Assembly: GCF_921292975.1 (NCBI RefSeq)
Contig: NZ_CAKLCM010000003.1
Location: 1,426,001-1,490,000, forward strand
Direction of reading: 5' to 3'
Source: Vibrio hippocampi
Lineage (GTDB): Bacteria; Pseudomonadota; Gammaproteobacteria; Enterobacterales; Vibrionaceae
DNA: 64,000 nucleotides
Below the pieces are notes generated by a model. The model saw only the letters and a program-made list of their open reading frames with translations. It was not told the DNA's origin and ran no database searches. The position numbers and the translations under genes were made by a program. Position 1 is the stretch's first letter. Each line of letters opens with the position of its first letter. Shown piece by piece: positions 9,162 through 16,656 of this stretch.

Positions 9162-9464
9162 ATGATTCTAACTTTACTGCCCTTGCTGGTTGTTTTTGTC
9201 CTCTTTCCAAAGAAACTTGAGAAAGATGAAGTGCTAGTATGTGTAATCTACACCCTATACGCATTGTCTGTGAGCTTTCTCATTGAGATCCCAACGAACA
9301 GTCGAATAGGCAGTTTGTTTGCGGGGCTGCCGAGCGGGTTATTCTTAGCTTATCTCTACCCATCCTTTGTTGATCTTGAAGAGAAGATCACGAAAGCCGT
9401 AGCCAGCATACTTTTTGTGATCATTGCTTTATGGCTTGGTTACTTCACGCTTTTCGTATTTTGA
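9162..9464 (+). CDS. Small membrane protein, function unknown
   Basis: 100 residues, mostly hydrophobic. There are about three membrane segments: 2-15 (ILTLLPLLVVFVLF), 24-41 (VLVCVIYTLYALSVSFLI) and 79-100 (AVASILFVIIALWLGYFTLFVF), with a possible fourth around 48-66. The sequence is clearly non-random membrane-like, and a strong inverted repeat follows the stop. No good ribosome-binding site precedes the ATG (AGTAATTTGAA), so the start may differ. I recognise no family. Confidence 0.5.
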   Translation: MILTLLPLLVVFVLFPKKLEKDEVLVCVIYTLYALSVSFLIEIPTNSRIGSLFAGLPSGLFLAYLYPSFVDLEEKITKAVASILFVIIALWLGYFTLFVF

Positions 9465-9495
9465 CAAAAGATCGCGGTCATTTAACCACTAAGAA

Positions 9496-9535
9496 TCAGC
9501 AATACCGTTTAGCTCAGCTTAAACGGTATTGCTGA
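9496..9535. terminator. Long perfect inverted repeat between convergent genes
   Basis: TCAGCAATACCGTTTA pairs with TAAACGGTATTGCTGA (16 bp perfect), closed by a short loop. It lies between the convergent small membrane gene and DUF3297 gene. Neither side has a strong T tract, so it may be a bidirectional terminator or an mRNA end-stabilising hairpin. Confidence 0.6.
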
Positions 9536-9549
9536 CCATGAATTAGCGC

Positions 9550-9798
9550 TTACTTGTAGAAAGCTTCTACTTCACCTTTCAATTTAATCAGCATTGGGTG
9601 ACCCCAACGGTCTTTCGCTTTTGGTGATGGGATCTTTACCCAACCTTCGCTGACGCAGTACTCTTCAACGTCGTTACGCTCTTTACCGTTTAAACGAATA
9701 CCAATCTCATGCTGAAAACACTCTTCAACAAAGTGTGGGCTGCGAGGGTCGCCTGATAGATGATCCGGTAAAGCGGGTTTTGCGTTGTTTTCGCTCAT
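9550..9798 (-). CDS. DUF3297 family protein
   Basis: 82 residues. The segments LPDHLSGDPRSPHFVEE, IGIRLNGKERNDVEEYCVSEGWV and AKDRWGHPMLIKLKGEVE match the compact conserved pattern I know for DUF3297 (glutathione-peroxidase-adjacent or unlinked small cytosolic proteins, function unknown). It has full family length. No signal peptide or metal motif is seen. It is a single gene, with an upstream ribosome-binding site that is weak but usable. Confidence 0.8.
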   Translation of the reverse strand: MSENNAKPALPDHLSGDPRSPHFVEECFQHEIGIRLNGKERNDVEEYCVSEGWVKIPSPKAKDRWGHPMLIKLKGEVEAFYK

Positions 9799-9960
9799 TG
9801 TATTAACCTGATGAATATAAGAAGAGTGGAATTGTAGTCGTTGCCCAATTCATTTTCTACTATCGTGTGGGGGAAATTGGGTTAATTTAGGCAGATGATC
9901 ACTGACTGGGGGTGTTTGGCGATCGCTTTGGGTAGGTCCCTGCCTTCGCAAGGGATGACG

Positions 9961-10000
9961 TTATGTTATTGATTGCGAAGTTATGTTATTGATTGTAATG
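9961..10000. repeat. Tandem repeat, 2 x 20 bp
   Basis: TTATGTTATTGATTG is repeated at 9961 and 9981 in two 20-bp units that differ near their 3' ends. They lie just beyond the terminator of the hydrolase gene. Confidence 0.8.
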
Positions 10001-10007
10001 CTATTAA

Positions 10008-10035
10008 AGTAAAAAACCGCTCTTTCGAGCGGTTT
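10008..10035 (-). terminator. Terminator of the dienelactone hydrolase gene
   Basis: AAACCGCTC TTTC GAGCGGTTT forms a 9-bp stem. On the minus strand it is followed by TTTTTTACTTT. Confidence 0.9.
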
Positions 10036-10058
10036 GTGATTTGTTCAAGTTCCAACTT

Positions 10059-10973
10059 TTACGCTTTTAACTTGTCTGCGAAGAAGTCGACGGTTCGAGT
10101 CCATGCGAGTTCCGCGTCTGGCTCGGAGTATCGACCCGTGGAGTCGTTGTGGAAGCCATGATTGGCACCTTCATACATATACATCGTATAGTCAGCGCCA
10201 ATCGCTTTTAGTTCGGCTTCATAGTCGGGCCACGTCGCATTAACACGCTTATCAAGGCTGCCGAGTTGAACCACTAACGGACCTTTGACATTCTTTCTAA
10301 GATCGACAGCGGCTGGCGTACCATAGAATGGGACACCCGCATCCAACTGGTCTGGAATCGTTGCAGCCAGCATATTGACGACGTAGCCACCAAAACAGAA
10401 ACCCACCGCTCCCAACTTTCCGTTGCTGAGTTCGTGAGATTTTAAGAACGTTGCCGCGGCAAGAAAGTCTTCTTCAATCTTGGCTTTATCCATGCTTTTT
10501 TGCATGGCTCGCCCTTCATCATCATTACCCGGATAGCCGCCAAGTGGATAGAGTGCGTCGGGCGCAAAGGCAACAAAGCCTTTCATCGCCAGTCTTCGTG
10601 TTACGTCTTTGATATAAGGATTCAAACCACGGTTTTCATGGATGACTAACACCACGGGTGCCGTCCCTTTAAGTTCACGCGGCACCACTAAATAGCCTTG
10701 CCCTGCACCGTGCCCTTTTGGAGAATCAAACTTAACATAGCTAGCTTTGATCGCCGGGTCATTAAAAGACACCTGCTCGGCGGCGGCATAGTTTGGAATC
10801 AGTGCTGAGGTTAATGTGGTCATGGTAAAACCTAGAGCAACCAAGCCACTAAGGCGCGAGAAAAACTCGCGACGGTCGATCAATCCATGCGCGTACTCAT
10901 CATACCAATCGAATGCTTCTTGTGGGATCACTCGCGGTTCGGTTTGAGCTTTATCTTTAGTAGGGTCTGACAT
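10059..10973 (-). CDS. Dienelactone hydrolase family protein with Tat signal
   Basis: 304 residues. Residues about 30-68 contain DRREFFSRLSGLVALGF, a twin-arginine-like motif followed by a hydrophobic stretch ending PNYAAA, so export by the Tat system is likely. An alpha/beta hydrolase domain follows with the Cys nucleophile of this family in GAVGFCFGGYV, Asp in LGSLDKRVN and His in ANHGFHND. It should hydrolyse a lactone or ester; dienelactone itself is only the family prototype. An insert (NDDEGRAMQKSMDKAKIEEDF) is usual for this clade. It is a single transcription unit with its own terminator. Confidence 0.88.
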   Translation of the reverse strand: MSDPTKDKAQTEPRVIPQEAFDWYDEYAHGLIDRREFFSRLSGLVALGFTMTTLTSALIPNYAAAEQVSFNDPAIKASYVKFDSPKGHGAGQGYLVVPRELKGTAPVVLVIHENRGLNPYIKDVTRRLAMKGFVAFAPDALYPLGGYPGNDDEGRAMQKSMDKAKIEEDFLAAATFLKSHELSNGKLGAVGFCFGGYVVNMLAATIPDQLDAGVPFYGTPAAVDLRKNVKGPLVVQLGSLDKRVNATWPDYEAELKAIGADYTMYMYEGANHGFHNDSTGRYSEPDAELAWTRTVDFFADKLKA

Positions 10974-11139
10974 CCTTTTCTTCCTCTTTGATTGTTGTAA
11001 CGTTATGAGCCGACATTTGTACGATCGTTTTTATATTTTTGTTCAATCAAAGATAGTGAACATTGGATAAAAATGAGAGGTATTTACAATAATTTACAGT
11101 GAATCGGCAATAGACGAGTCTCTATCCCTGCCAAAACAG

Positions 11140-11163
11140 CTAAAACCGCCCTTTCAGGCGGTT
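11140..11163 (-). terminator. Terminator of metE
   Basis: AACCGCC CTTTCA GGCGGTT hairpin about 70 bp beyond the metE stop, with TTTT following on the minus strand. Confidence 0.8.
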
Positions 11164-11231
11164 CTATTAAGTGAGTTCAACTTGCATGCAATCAGTGCAA
11201 TACTCCAAACAGCGATCCACGATGACTCGTG

Positions 11232-13559
11232 TTAGCTTACACACTGTGACTCAATATTTGACTGCGCCGAGTCGTGGTCTTTATCGGCACGTTTTCGTAA
11301 CTGCTTGGCCGCATCAATCATATTACTGAGCGCCGGTCGCACTTCTGACCACTGGCGAGTTTTCAGTCCGCAGTCTGGATTAACCCATAAACGTTCAGCG
11401 GGTATCCGTTGCCCTGCTTTTTCCATCAGTTTCACCATCTGTTCAACTGAGGGGGTATTGGGAGAGTGAATATCATAAACACCAGGACCAATCTCATTAG
11501 GGTAGTCAAACTGCTCAAACACATCTAACAGTTCCATGTCAGAGCGAGAGGTTTCTATGGTAATCACATCGGCATCCATGGCGGCAATCGCTTCAATAAT
11601 GTCATTGAACTCCGAATAGCACATATGAGTGTGGATCTGAGTCGTGTCCGCGACACCGTTCGCGGATACTCGATAGGATTCTACTGCCCAATCAAGATAG
11701 GACGGCCACTCCGATTGTCGCAAAGGCAATCCTTCACGCAGTGCCGCTTCATCAATCTGGATAATATTCACTCCTGCCGCTTCCAAATCCTGCACTTCTT
11801 GGCGAATCGCTAAGGCAAGTTGCAAGCAAGAATTACGTCTTGGCTGATCGTCGCGTACAAAAGACCAATTAAGTATGGTTACCGGTCCTGTCAACATGCC
11901 TTTCATCGGCTTATCGGTGATGGATTGCGCGTATTGAGTCCAAGCGACCGTCATCGGTTGCGGGCGACTGATATCTCCAAATAGAATCGGCGGTTTGACA
12001 CAACGAGAACCGTAAGATTGCACCCAACCCAATTGGCTAAAGGCGTAACCATCCAGTTGCTCTCCAAAGTACTCCACCATGTCATTACGTTCCGCTTCAC
12101 CATGAACTAATACATCTAGGTCTAGTGCTTCTTGCTCTCGAACCGCATATTCAATCTCTGAACGCATTTTATCAGTGTATTCGTTGGCTGAAATTTGCTG
12201 ATTTTTAAACGCTCGTCGAATCTTGCGGATCTCTGGCGTTTGGGGAAACGAACCAATCGTTGTTGTTGGGTACAGTGGCAAATCCAGTTTCTGATGCTGC
12301 TGTGCAATACGTTGATCATAGGGTGATAAACGCTGCCCCCAATTCGATGTCACCTCAGTGACCGCTTGCTTTACCGCTGGGTTGTGTACCCGACTCGATG
12401 TCTGCCGACTACGAATCGCAGCAGCATTGTCTGCCAACGCGTTGACGACAGAATCTCTGCCCTGATTAAGCGCCTTACCCAGCACCTCAAGTTCCAGCAA
12501 TTTCTGTTTTGCGAACGCAAGCCAGTTAACAATCTCCGCATCTAATTTCGCTTCACTATTTAGATCAACGGGTACGTGAAGCAGCGAACAAGATGGCGCT
12601 AACCACAGACGATCACCTAAGCTTTCACTGATGGGCTCTAACCAATCCAGCACAGCATTGAGGTCCGTTTTCCAGATATTGCGTCCATCGATCACCCCTA
12701 AAGAGAGTACCTGATGGCAAGATAACTGCTCGACACATGCCTCCACTTCTTGTCGCCCACGCACTGCATCTAAATGGAAACCAGCAACCGGTAGTTCCGC
12801 TACCAACTGTCGATTTTGTTGCAGAGTGCCAAAATAGGTCGCCAGCAAGATGTTAATGGGACAGGCACTTAACGCGTTATACACCGTGTGAAAGGCGTTT
12901 TGCCAGTCGCTGTCTAATTCGGTCACCAGAATCGGCTCGTCGATTTGTACCCACAGCACACCTTTTTGTGACAACTGATTGAGTAATTGTTGGTAAACCG
13001 GCAGTAAGCGCTGCAATAATTCAAGTCGACTAGAGGCGTCTTTTTCCTTACTCAGTGCAAGGTAAGTCAGTGGTCCAACAATCACAGGCTTTGCCTTCAC
13101 TCCAAGTTGTTCTGCTTGTTCAATTTGGGCAATCAGGTTATCTGAGTTCAGAGAAAACGGCGTATCCGCCGTCACTTCCGGCACGATGTAATGATAATTG
13201 GTATCGAACCATTTGGTCATTTCGCCTGCGAAGATCTGCTGGCACGGCGTATCATCAGCGGAGCGTCCACGGGCAACACGAAAATAGTTATCTAACTCGC
13301 TGCCTGATAATTGCTGCGCTCGCTCTGGCACATTACCGACAAGAAAACTGGTGTCCAATACATGATCGTAAAGGGAAAAGTCTCCCACTGGGACAAAGTC
13401 GAGAGATTGCTGTACTTGCCAGTGTTGCTTACGCAATTGTTGTGCTTGGTTTTGTAATTCGGTTTGATTGGATTCGCCTCTCCAAAACTTCTCTAGTGCA
13501 AATTTGAGTTCACGCTGCGCGCCAATGCGGGGAAAACCAAGGTTGTGTATCAATGCCAT
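11232..13559 (-). CDS. metE: Cobalamin-independent methionine synthase MetE
   Basis: 775 residues from the ATG at 13559, with GGAGA eight bases upstream; an earlier in-frame start adds only six non-family residues. It transfers the methyl group of 5-methyltetrahydropteroyl-polyglutamate to homocysteine in the cytoplasm, the last step of methionine synthesis. The N-terminal barrel starts [19 protein letters not shown]. The C-terminal catalytic barrel has [14 protein letters not shown] (homocysteine loop), the zinc ligands in [12 protein letters not shown] and YSEF, and the Cys of [11 protein letters not shown]. Length is that of the family. It is divergent from metR, its expected activator. 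Confidence 0.97.
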   Translation of the reverse strand: MALIHNLGFPRIGAQRELKFALEKFWRGESNQTELQNQAQQLRKQHWQVQQSLDFVPVGDFSLYDHVLDTSFLVGNVPERAQQLSGSELDNYFRVARGRSADDTPCQQIFAGEMTKWFDTNYHYIVPEVTADTPFSLNSDNLIAQIEQAEQLGVKAKPVIVGPLTYLALSKEKDASSRLELLQRLLPVYQQLLNQLSQKGVLWVQIDEPILVTELDSDWQNAFHTVYNALSACPINILLATYFGTLQQNRQLVAELPVAGFHLDAVRGRQEVEACVEQLSCHQVLSLGVIDGRNIWKTDLNAVLDWLEPISESLGDRLWLAPSCSLLHVPVDLNSEAKLDAEIVNWLAFAKQKLLELEVLGKALNQGRDSVVNALADNAAAIRSRQTSSRVHNPAVKQAVTEVTSNWGQRLSPYDQRIAQQHQKLDLPLYPTTTIGSFPQTPEIRKIRRAFKNQQISANEYTDKMRSEIEYAVREQEALDLDVLVHGEAERNDMVEYFGEQLDGYAFSQLGWVQSYGSRCVKPPILFGDISRPQPMTVAWTQYAQSITDKPMKGMLTGPVTILNWSFVRDDQPRRNSCLQLALAIRQEVQDLEAAGVNIIQIDEAALREGLPLRQSEWPSYLDWAVESYRVSANGVADTTQIHTHMCYSEFNDIIEAIAAMDADVITIETSRSDMELLDVFEQFDYPNEIGPGVYDIHSPNTPSVEQMVKLMEKAGQRIPAERLWVNPDCGLKTRQWSEVRPALSNMIDAAKQLRKRADKDHDSAQSNIESQCVS

Positions 13560-13666
13560 TTCTGTGTCTCCATTCACTGTTGTTGTTATTGATACTAATT
13601 GAGTCGATTCATGATGAATAATGGTATAAATTAATTAAATGATTATTTTTACTCATGAGTTATTTT
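13560..13666. promoter_or_regulatory. metE-metR divergent control region, possible MetR site
   Basis: About 107 bp separate the two starts. TTGAGTCGATTCA at 13599-13611 resembles the known MetR operator TGAANNNNNTTCA but has two mismatches in its left half, and TTCATGATGAA overlaps its end. No cobalamin or SAM riboswitch fits in this short region. Confidence 0.45.
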
Positions 13667-14551
13667 ATGATCGAAAGAATCCATCTGCGTATTTTAAAAG
13701 CCGTTGAGACCGAAGGTTCATTAACGGCGGCGGCGAAAAGCCTGTACCTCACCCAATCGGCTCTCAGTCATACCATCAAAAAATTGGAGCATCAGTTGGG
13801 TACACCTTTATGGGTCAAAGAGGGCAGAACGCTCAAGTTGACTCAAGCCGGTGCGTACCTGCAACGTGAAGCAACTCGCGTCTTGCCACAGTTGGAGCGC
13901 ATTGATGAGGTCTTAAATCAATTTGCGTCGGGCGAGAAAGGCACTTTGCGCATCGGTATGGAGTGCTACCCTTGCTATCACTGGCTACAACAAGTCATCA
14001 AACCTTTTTTGCTCCAGTGGCCAGGGGTGGATATCGACATCAATCAACGCTTCAAATTCGGCGGTGTTGCAGCACTGTTTAACAATGAGGTGGACATTCT
14101 GATCACTCCGGATCCTGTTTACGCTTCAGGCATCACACACCTGCCGGTTTTTCTTTACGAACAAGTATTAGTTGTTGCCAGTGAGCACCCACTTGCAGGG
14201 CGAGACTTTATCACTCCACAAGCGCTCACCTCCGAAACCCTTTACACCTATCCAATCGAAGCCACAAGGCTCGATGTGTTCCAACAGTTTCTGTTACCCG
14301 CAGGTTGCCAACCCAAGCGACATAAGACCATAGAAGACACGGATATGTTGTTACAGATGGTCGCCGCTGGGAGAGGCGTGACCACATTGCCTCTCTGGCT
14401 GGTAGACGATTACCAAAACACATTAAACATCGAGGCAGTGCGCCTTGGGGAGCATGGGGTGAGTAAGCAGATCAATATTGTGGTGCGAGACTCATCGGTG
14501 AACGATCAACATATTCAAGCATTTGTGGCATCAGCTAAGGCTGCGAGCTAG
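13667..14551 (+). CDS. metR: LysR-type regulator MetR
   Basis: 294 residues if started at the ATG at 13667 (MIERIHLRIL), the start that aligns with MetR; another ATG four codons upstream (13655) is possible. The N-terminal winged helix has SLTAAAKSLYLTQSALSHTIKKLEHQLG. The effector domain keeps MetR-specific stretches: RIGMECYPCYHWLQQ, the homocysteine-binding region IDINQRF, ETLYTYPIEATRLDVFQQFLLPAG, and DTDMLLQMVAAGRGVTTLPLW. It should activate metE with homocysteine as co-inducer and repress itself. It is adjacent to and divergent from metE, the classical arrangement. Confidence 0.93.
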   Translation: MIERIHLRILKAVETEGSLTAAAKSLYLTQSALSHTIKKLEHQLGTPLWVKEGRTLKLTQAGAYLQREATRVLPQLERIDEVLNQFASGEKGTLRIGMECYPCYHWLQQVIKPFLLQWPGVDIDINQRFKFGGVAALFNNEVDILITPDPVYASGITHLPVFLYEQVLVVASEHPLAGRDFITPQALTSETLYTYPIEATRLDVFQQFLLPAGCQPKRHKTIEDTDMLLQMVAAGRGVTTLPLWLVDDYQNTLNIEAVRLGEHGVSKQINIVVRDSSVNDQHIQAFVASAKAAS

Positions 14552-14630
14552 CGGCAAATTATTTTCACTTTTTCTGCATCCTTTTAAGACGCTATCCGTG
14601 ATAGGAATAGATGACTAATAGGATGCCGTT

Positions 14631-15617
14631 ATGTTGCACGTTTTTACCGTATTTGCCGACTGGTTAACATACCAAGTTTTCGGCTTTCCTCCCGATACTG
14701 CCGTTTCTAATGGGCTGCACTTTTTTATTGAAGACACCAGTAAAATCTTAGTGTTACTGGTGATCCTCATCTACTGTATCTCCATACTGCGTGCCAATCT
14801 CGACGTAGAGAGAGTGCGCAACTATCTGCAAGGCAAGCATAGAGCAACTGGGTATCTGCTTGGCGCGACGTTTGGCGCAATCACCCCGTTCTGCTCTTGC
14901 AGCTCGATACCGCTGTTTATGGGTTTTGTCTCCGCGCGTATTCCTATCGGTGTCACCCTCTCGTTTCTGGTGAGCTCACCTTTGATTAATGAGGTGGTGG
15001 TGATCATGCTCGGTAGCGCGCTGGGGATTAAATTCACGTTGAGCTACATCGCTGCTGGTTTGCTATTAGGCATTATTGCCGGAGCGGTGCTTGATCAACT
15101 TAATGCCAGTCGTTGGTTACAGCCTTTTCTCGCCGAAGCGTATCAAAATGCCAGCAACGGCCAAGATACGCCTGCTTCCGCCTCTACGGTAAATCCGCTG
15201 AGTTTTAGTCAGCGACATGAGTTTGCCGTCAACGAGACCAAAACCATCGTCAAACGGATCTGGATTTGGGTGATTGCTGGTGTCGGTATTGGCGCGTTTA
15301 TTCATGGCTTTGTGCCTGCGCAATGGTTTGAACAGAATCTATCGCAAGGGCAATGGTGGACTGTCCCGGTAGCGACCATCAGCGCGATCCCTATTTATAC
15401 CAATGCCACGGGCATTGTTCCCATCATGGCATCGTTGATCGATAAAGGGATGCCGTTAGGAACCACACTCGCCTTTTGTATGGGCGCTGTCGCGGTCAGT
15501 TTGCCCGAATTTATGATGCTGAAACAAGTCATGCAGTGGCGTCTGCTTGCGATACTCGTTGGCTACCTGTTTGTTGCTATCTCTGTTGTGGGATGGCTGT
15601 TTAACGCTTTTTATTAA
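14631..15617 (+). CDS. Permease of the ArsP/DUF318 family
   Basis: 328 residues with about eight membrane helices in two halves. The characteristic PFCSCSSIPLFMGF motif lies near residue 87, and a matching second-half segment is VATISAIPIYTNATGIVPI. Members of this family export organoarsenicals (ArsP) or work with small thioredoxin-like proteins on other thiol-reactive or metalloid substrates; the substrate here is not decided. AGGATGCCGTT precedes the ATG. The next gene, 61 bp on, encodes a CxxC protein, a pairing very often seen with this permease type. Confidence 0.85.
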   Translation: MLHVFTVFADWLTYQVFGFPPDTAVSNGLHFFIEDTSKILVLLVILIYCISILRANLDVERVRNYLQGKHRATGYLLGATFGAITPFCSCSSIPLFMGFVSARIPIGVTLSFLVSSPLINEVVVIMLGSALGIKFTLSYIAAGLLLGIIAGAVLDQLNASRWLQPFLAEAYQNASNGQDTPASASTVNPLSFSQRHEFAVNETKTIVKRIWIWVIAGVGIGAFIHGFVPAQWFEQNLSQGQWWTVPVATISAIPIYTNATGIVPIMASLIDKGMPLGTTLAFCMGAVAVSLPEFMMLKQVMQWRLLAILVGYLFVAISVVGWLFNAFY

Positions 15618-15678
15618 CCCTTGGTCTATCGACCTTAATTACATGACCAAACTCACACTATCCTGATAAGGAGACATT

Positions 15679-15927
15679 ATGAAAACGATTCAAGTCTACG
15701 GCTCTGGCTGTAAAAACTGCACCGTGACCGCAGAGCGATTCGCAAACGTGGCACAGGAAATGGGGCAACAAGTCCAGATTGAGAAAGTCACCAGCTTAGA
15801 AGCTATTATGAAAGCTGGCATCATGAAAACGCCGGGCGTGGGTATTGATGGCGAAGTAAAGCATACCGGTTCAGTACCAAGTATTGATCTGGTTCGTGAA
15901 TTGCTGTCGCAAGATGCTATAGCTTAG
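15679..15927 (+). CDS. Thioredoxin-like small redox protein (CxxC)
   Basis: 82 residues. The fold starts MKTIQVYGSGCKNCTVTAERF, with the redox pair C-K-N-C at about residues 11-14, then VQIEKVTSLEAIMKAGIMKTPGVGIDGEV with the cis-Pro (TPG) of thioredoxin folds. It matches the 'thioredoxin family / redox-active disulfide protein 2' group (MTH895-like). A strong AAGGAG site precedes the ATG. It is probably co-transcribed with the permease and could deliver or receive thiol-bound substrate. Its last codons form the first unit of a 16-bp tandem array. Confidence 0.88.
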   Translation: MKTIQVYGSGCKNCTVTAERFANVAQEMGQQVQIEKVTSLEAIMKAGIMKTPGVGIDGEVKHTGSVPSIDLVRELLSQDAIA

Positions 15928-15982
15928 GGTGAGCATAGCTTAAGATGAACATAGCTTAGAATAAACATAGCTTAAGATGAAA
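15919..15982. repeat. Tandem repeat, 4 x 16 bp, through a stop codon
   Basis: Four units starting ATAGCTTA (15919, 15935, 15951, 15967). The first contains the stop codon of the thioredoxin-like gene. Confidence 0.9.
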
Positions 15983-16023
15983 ACGCCCTGATGATTACTA
16001 TGGATAGTAAACATAAGGGGCGT
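15983..16023. promoter_or_regulatory. Imperfect hairpin upstream of the sigma factor gene
   Basis: ACGCCC...TTACTAT GG ATAGTAA...GGGGCGT can pair over about 18 positions with a few mismatches. It lies between the tandem array and the ribosome-binding site at about 16036. It could be a terminator for the permease/thioredoxin pair or an operator. Confidence 0.45.
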
Positions 16024-16046
16024 CCTATTTCACGAGAAGGAATATC

Positions 16047-16577
16047 ATGAAGTGCTTAATGACTGCTTGGGATGACGCTGAAGCCAGTTTATATGGCTGG
16101 CTGCTAAAACAGACAAACAACGCCCATGAAACCGAAGACATCATGCAGGAAGTGTTTCTAAAGGCAATGAGTAACAGCGAACGATTTTGTACCTTGCAAG
16201 ATGGCAAGTCTTGGCTATTCAAAATGACGAAAAATCTGTTTATCGACCAGCTAAGACGTAAGGTGCAATCGGAAGAAATCAACGAACTGGCTCAACCCAG
16301 CGAGGTGACGCCCGCAATGGTGCAGTTGCAGCGCTGCCTGCCGAAAGTGCTGGTAAAACTCTCCGACCAAGAGCGCGATATTATAGAGCAGTGCGACCTT
16401 AACAGCATGACGCAACAACACTATGCAACCTCACATGGCTTGAGCCTACCCGCCACCAAAGCCCGCCTACGCCGAGCACGCATTGAGCTAAAAACGCTGC
16501 TAATCAATGAATGCAAAGTGAAGCAGGACAAGGGGAGCGTTTGCTGTTTCAAATCAATAGACCACGAACACGGATGA
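16047..16577 (+). CDS. ECF RNA polymerase sigma factor, SigZ-like
   Basis: 176 residues, the length typical of SigZ-like factors. Region 2 is ASLYGWLLKQTNNAHETEDIMQEVFLKAMS, followed by GKSWLFKMTKNLFIDQLRRK (the -10 recognition region). Region 4, about 105-160, is LVKLSDQERDIIEQCDLNSMTQQHYATSHGLSLPATKARLRRAR, a helix-turn-helix for the -35 element. A C-terminal KVKQDKGSVCCFKS tail holds two adjacent cysteines. GAAGGAATATC is a good ribosome-binding site. No anti-sigma gene is adjacent. It lies with redox and permease genes, so it may respond to thiol or sulfur stress; that is inference. Confidence 0.85.
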   Translation: MKCLMTAWDDAEASLYGWLLKQTNNAHETEDIMQEVFLKAMSNSERFCTLQDGKSWLFKMTKNLFIDQLRRKVQSEEINELAQPSEVTPAMVQLQRCLPKVLVKLSDQERDIIEQCDLNSMTQQHYATSHGLSLPATKARLRRARIELKTLLINECKVKQDKGSVCCFKSIDHEHG

Positions 16578-16600
16578 TGGTCTAACAATTTTGACGCTCC

Positions 16601-16656
16601 CCTAGTTTCTACAACCTAGTTTCTACAACCTAGTTCCTATTGCCTATTTCTTAAAT
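16601..16656. repeat. Tandem repeat, 4 x 14 bp, through a stop codon
   Basis: Units CCTAGTTTCTACAA, an exact second copy, then CCTAGTTCCTATTG and CCTATTTCTTAAAT. The last covers the stop codon of the minus-strand reductase gene. Confidence 0.9.

Noticed and set aside
13055..13507. 150-codon plus-strand frame inside metE
   Set aside because: It is antisense to the strongly conserved MetE N-terminal domain and has no homologous look; a shadow frame.
13560..13666. Possible cobalamin or SAM riboswitch ahead of metE
   Set aside because: The divergent gap is about 107 bp with a short leader, and none of the conserved B12-box or SAM core words is present.
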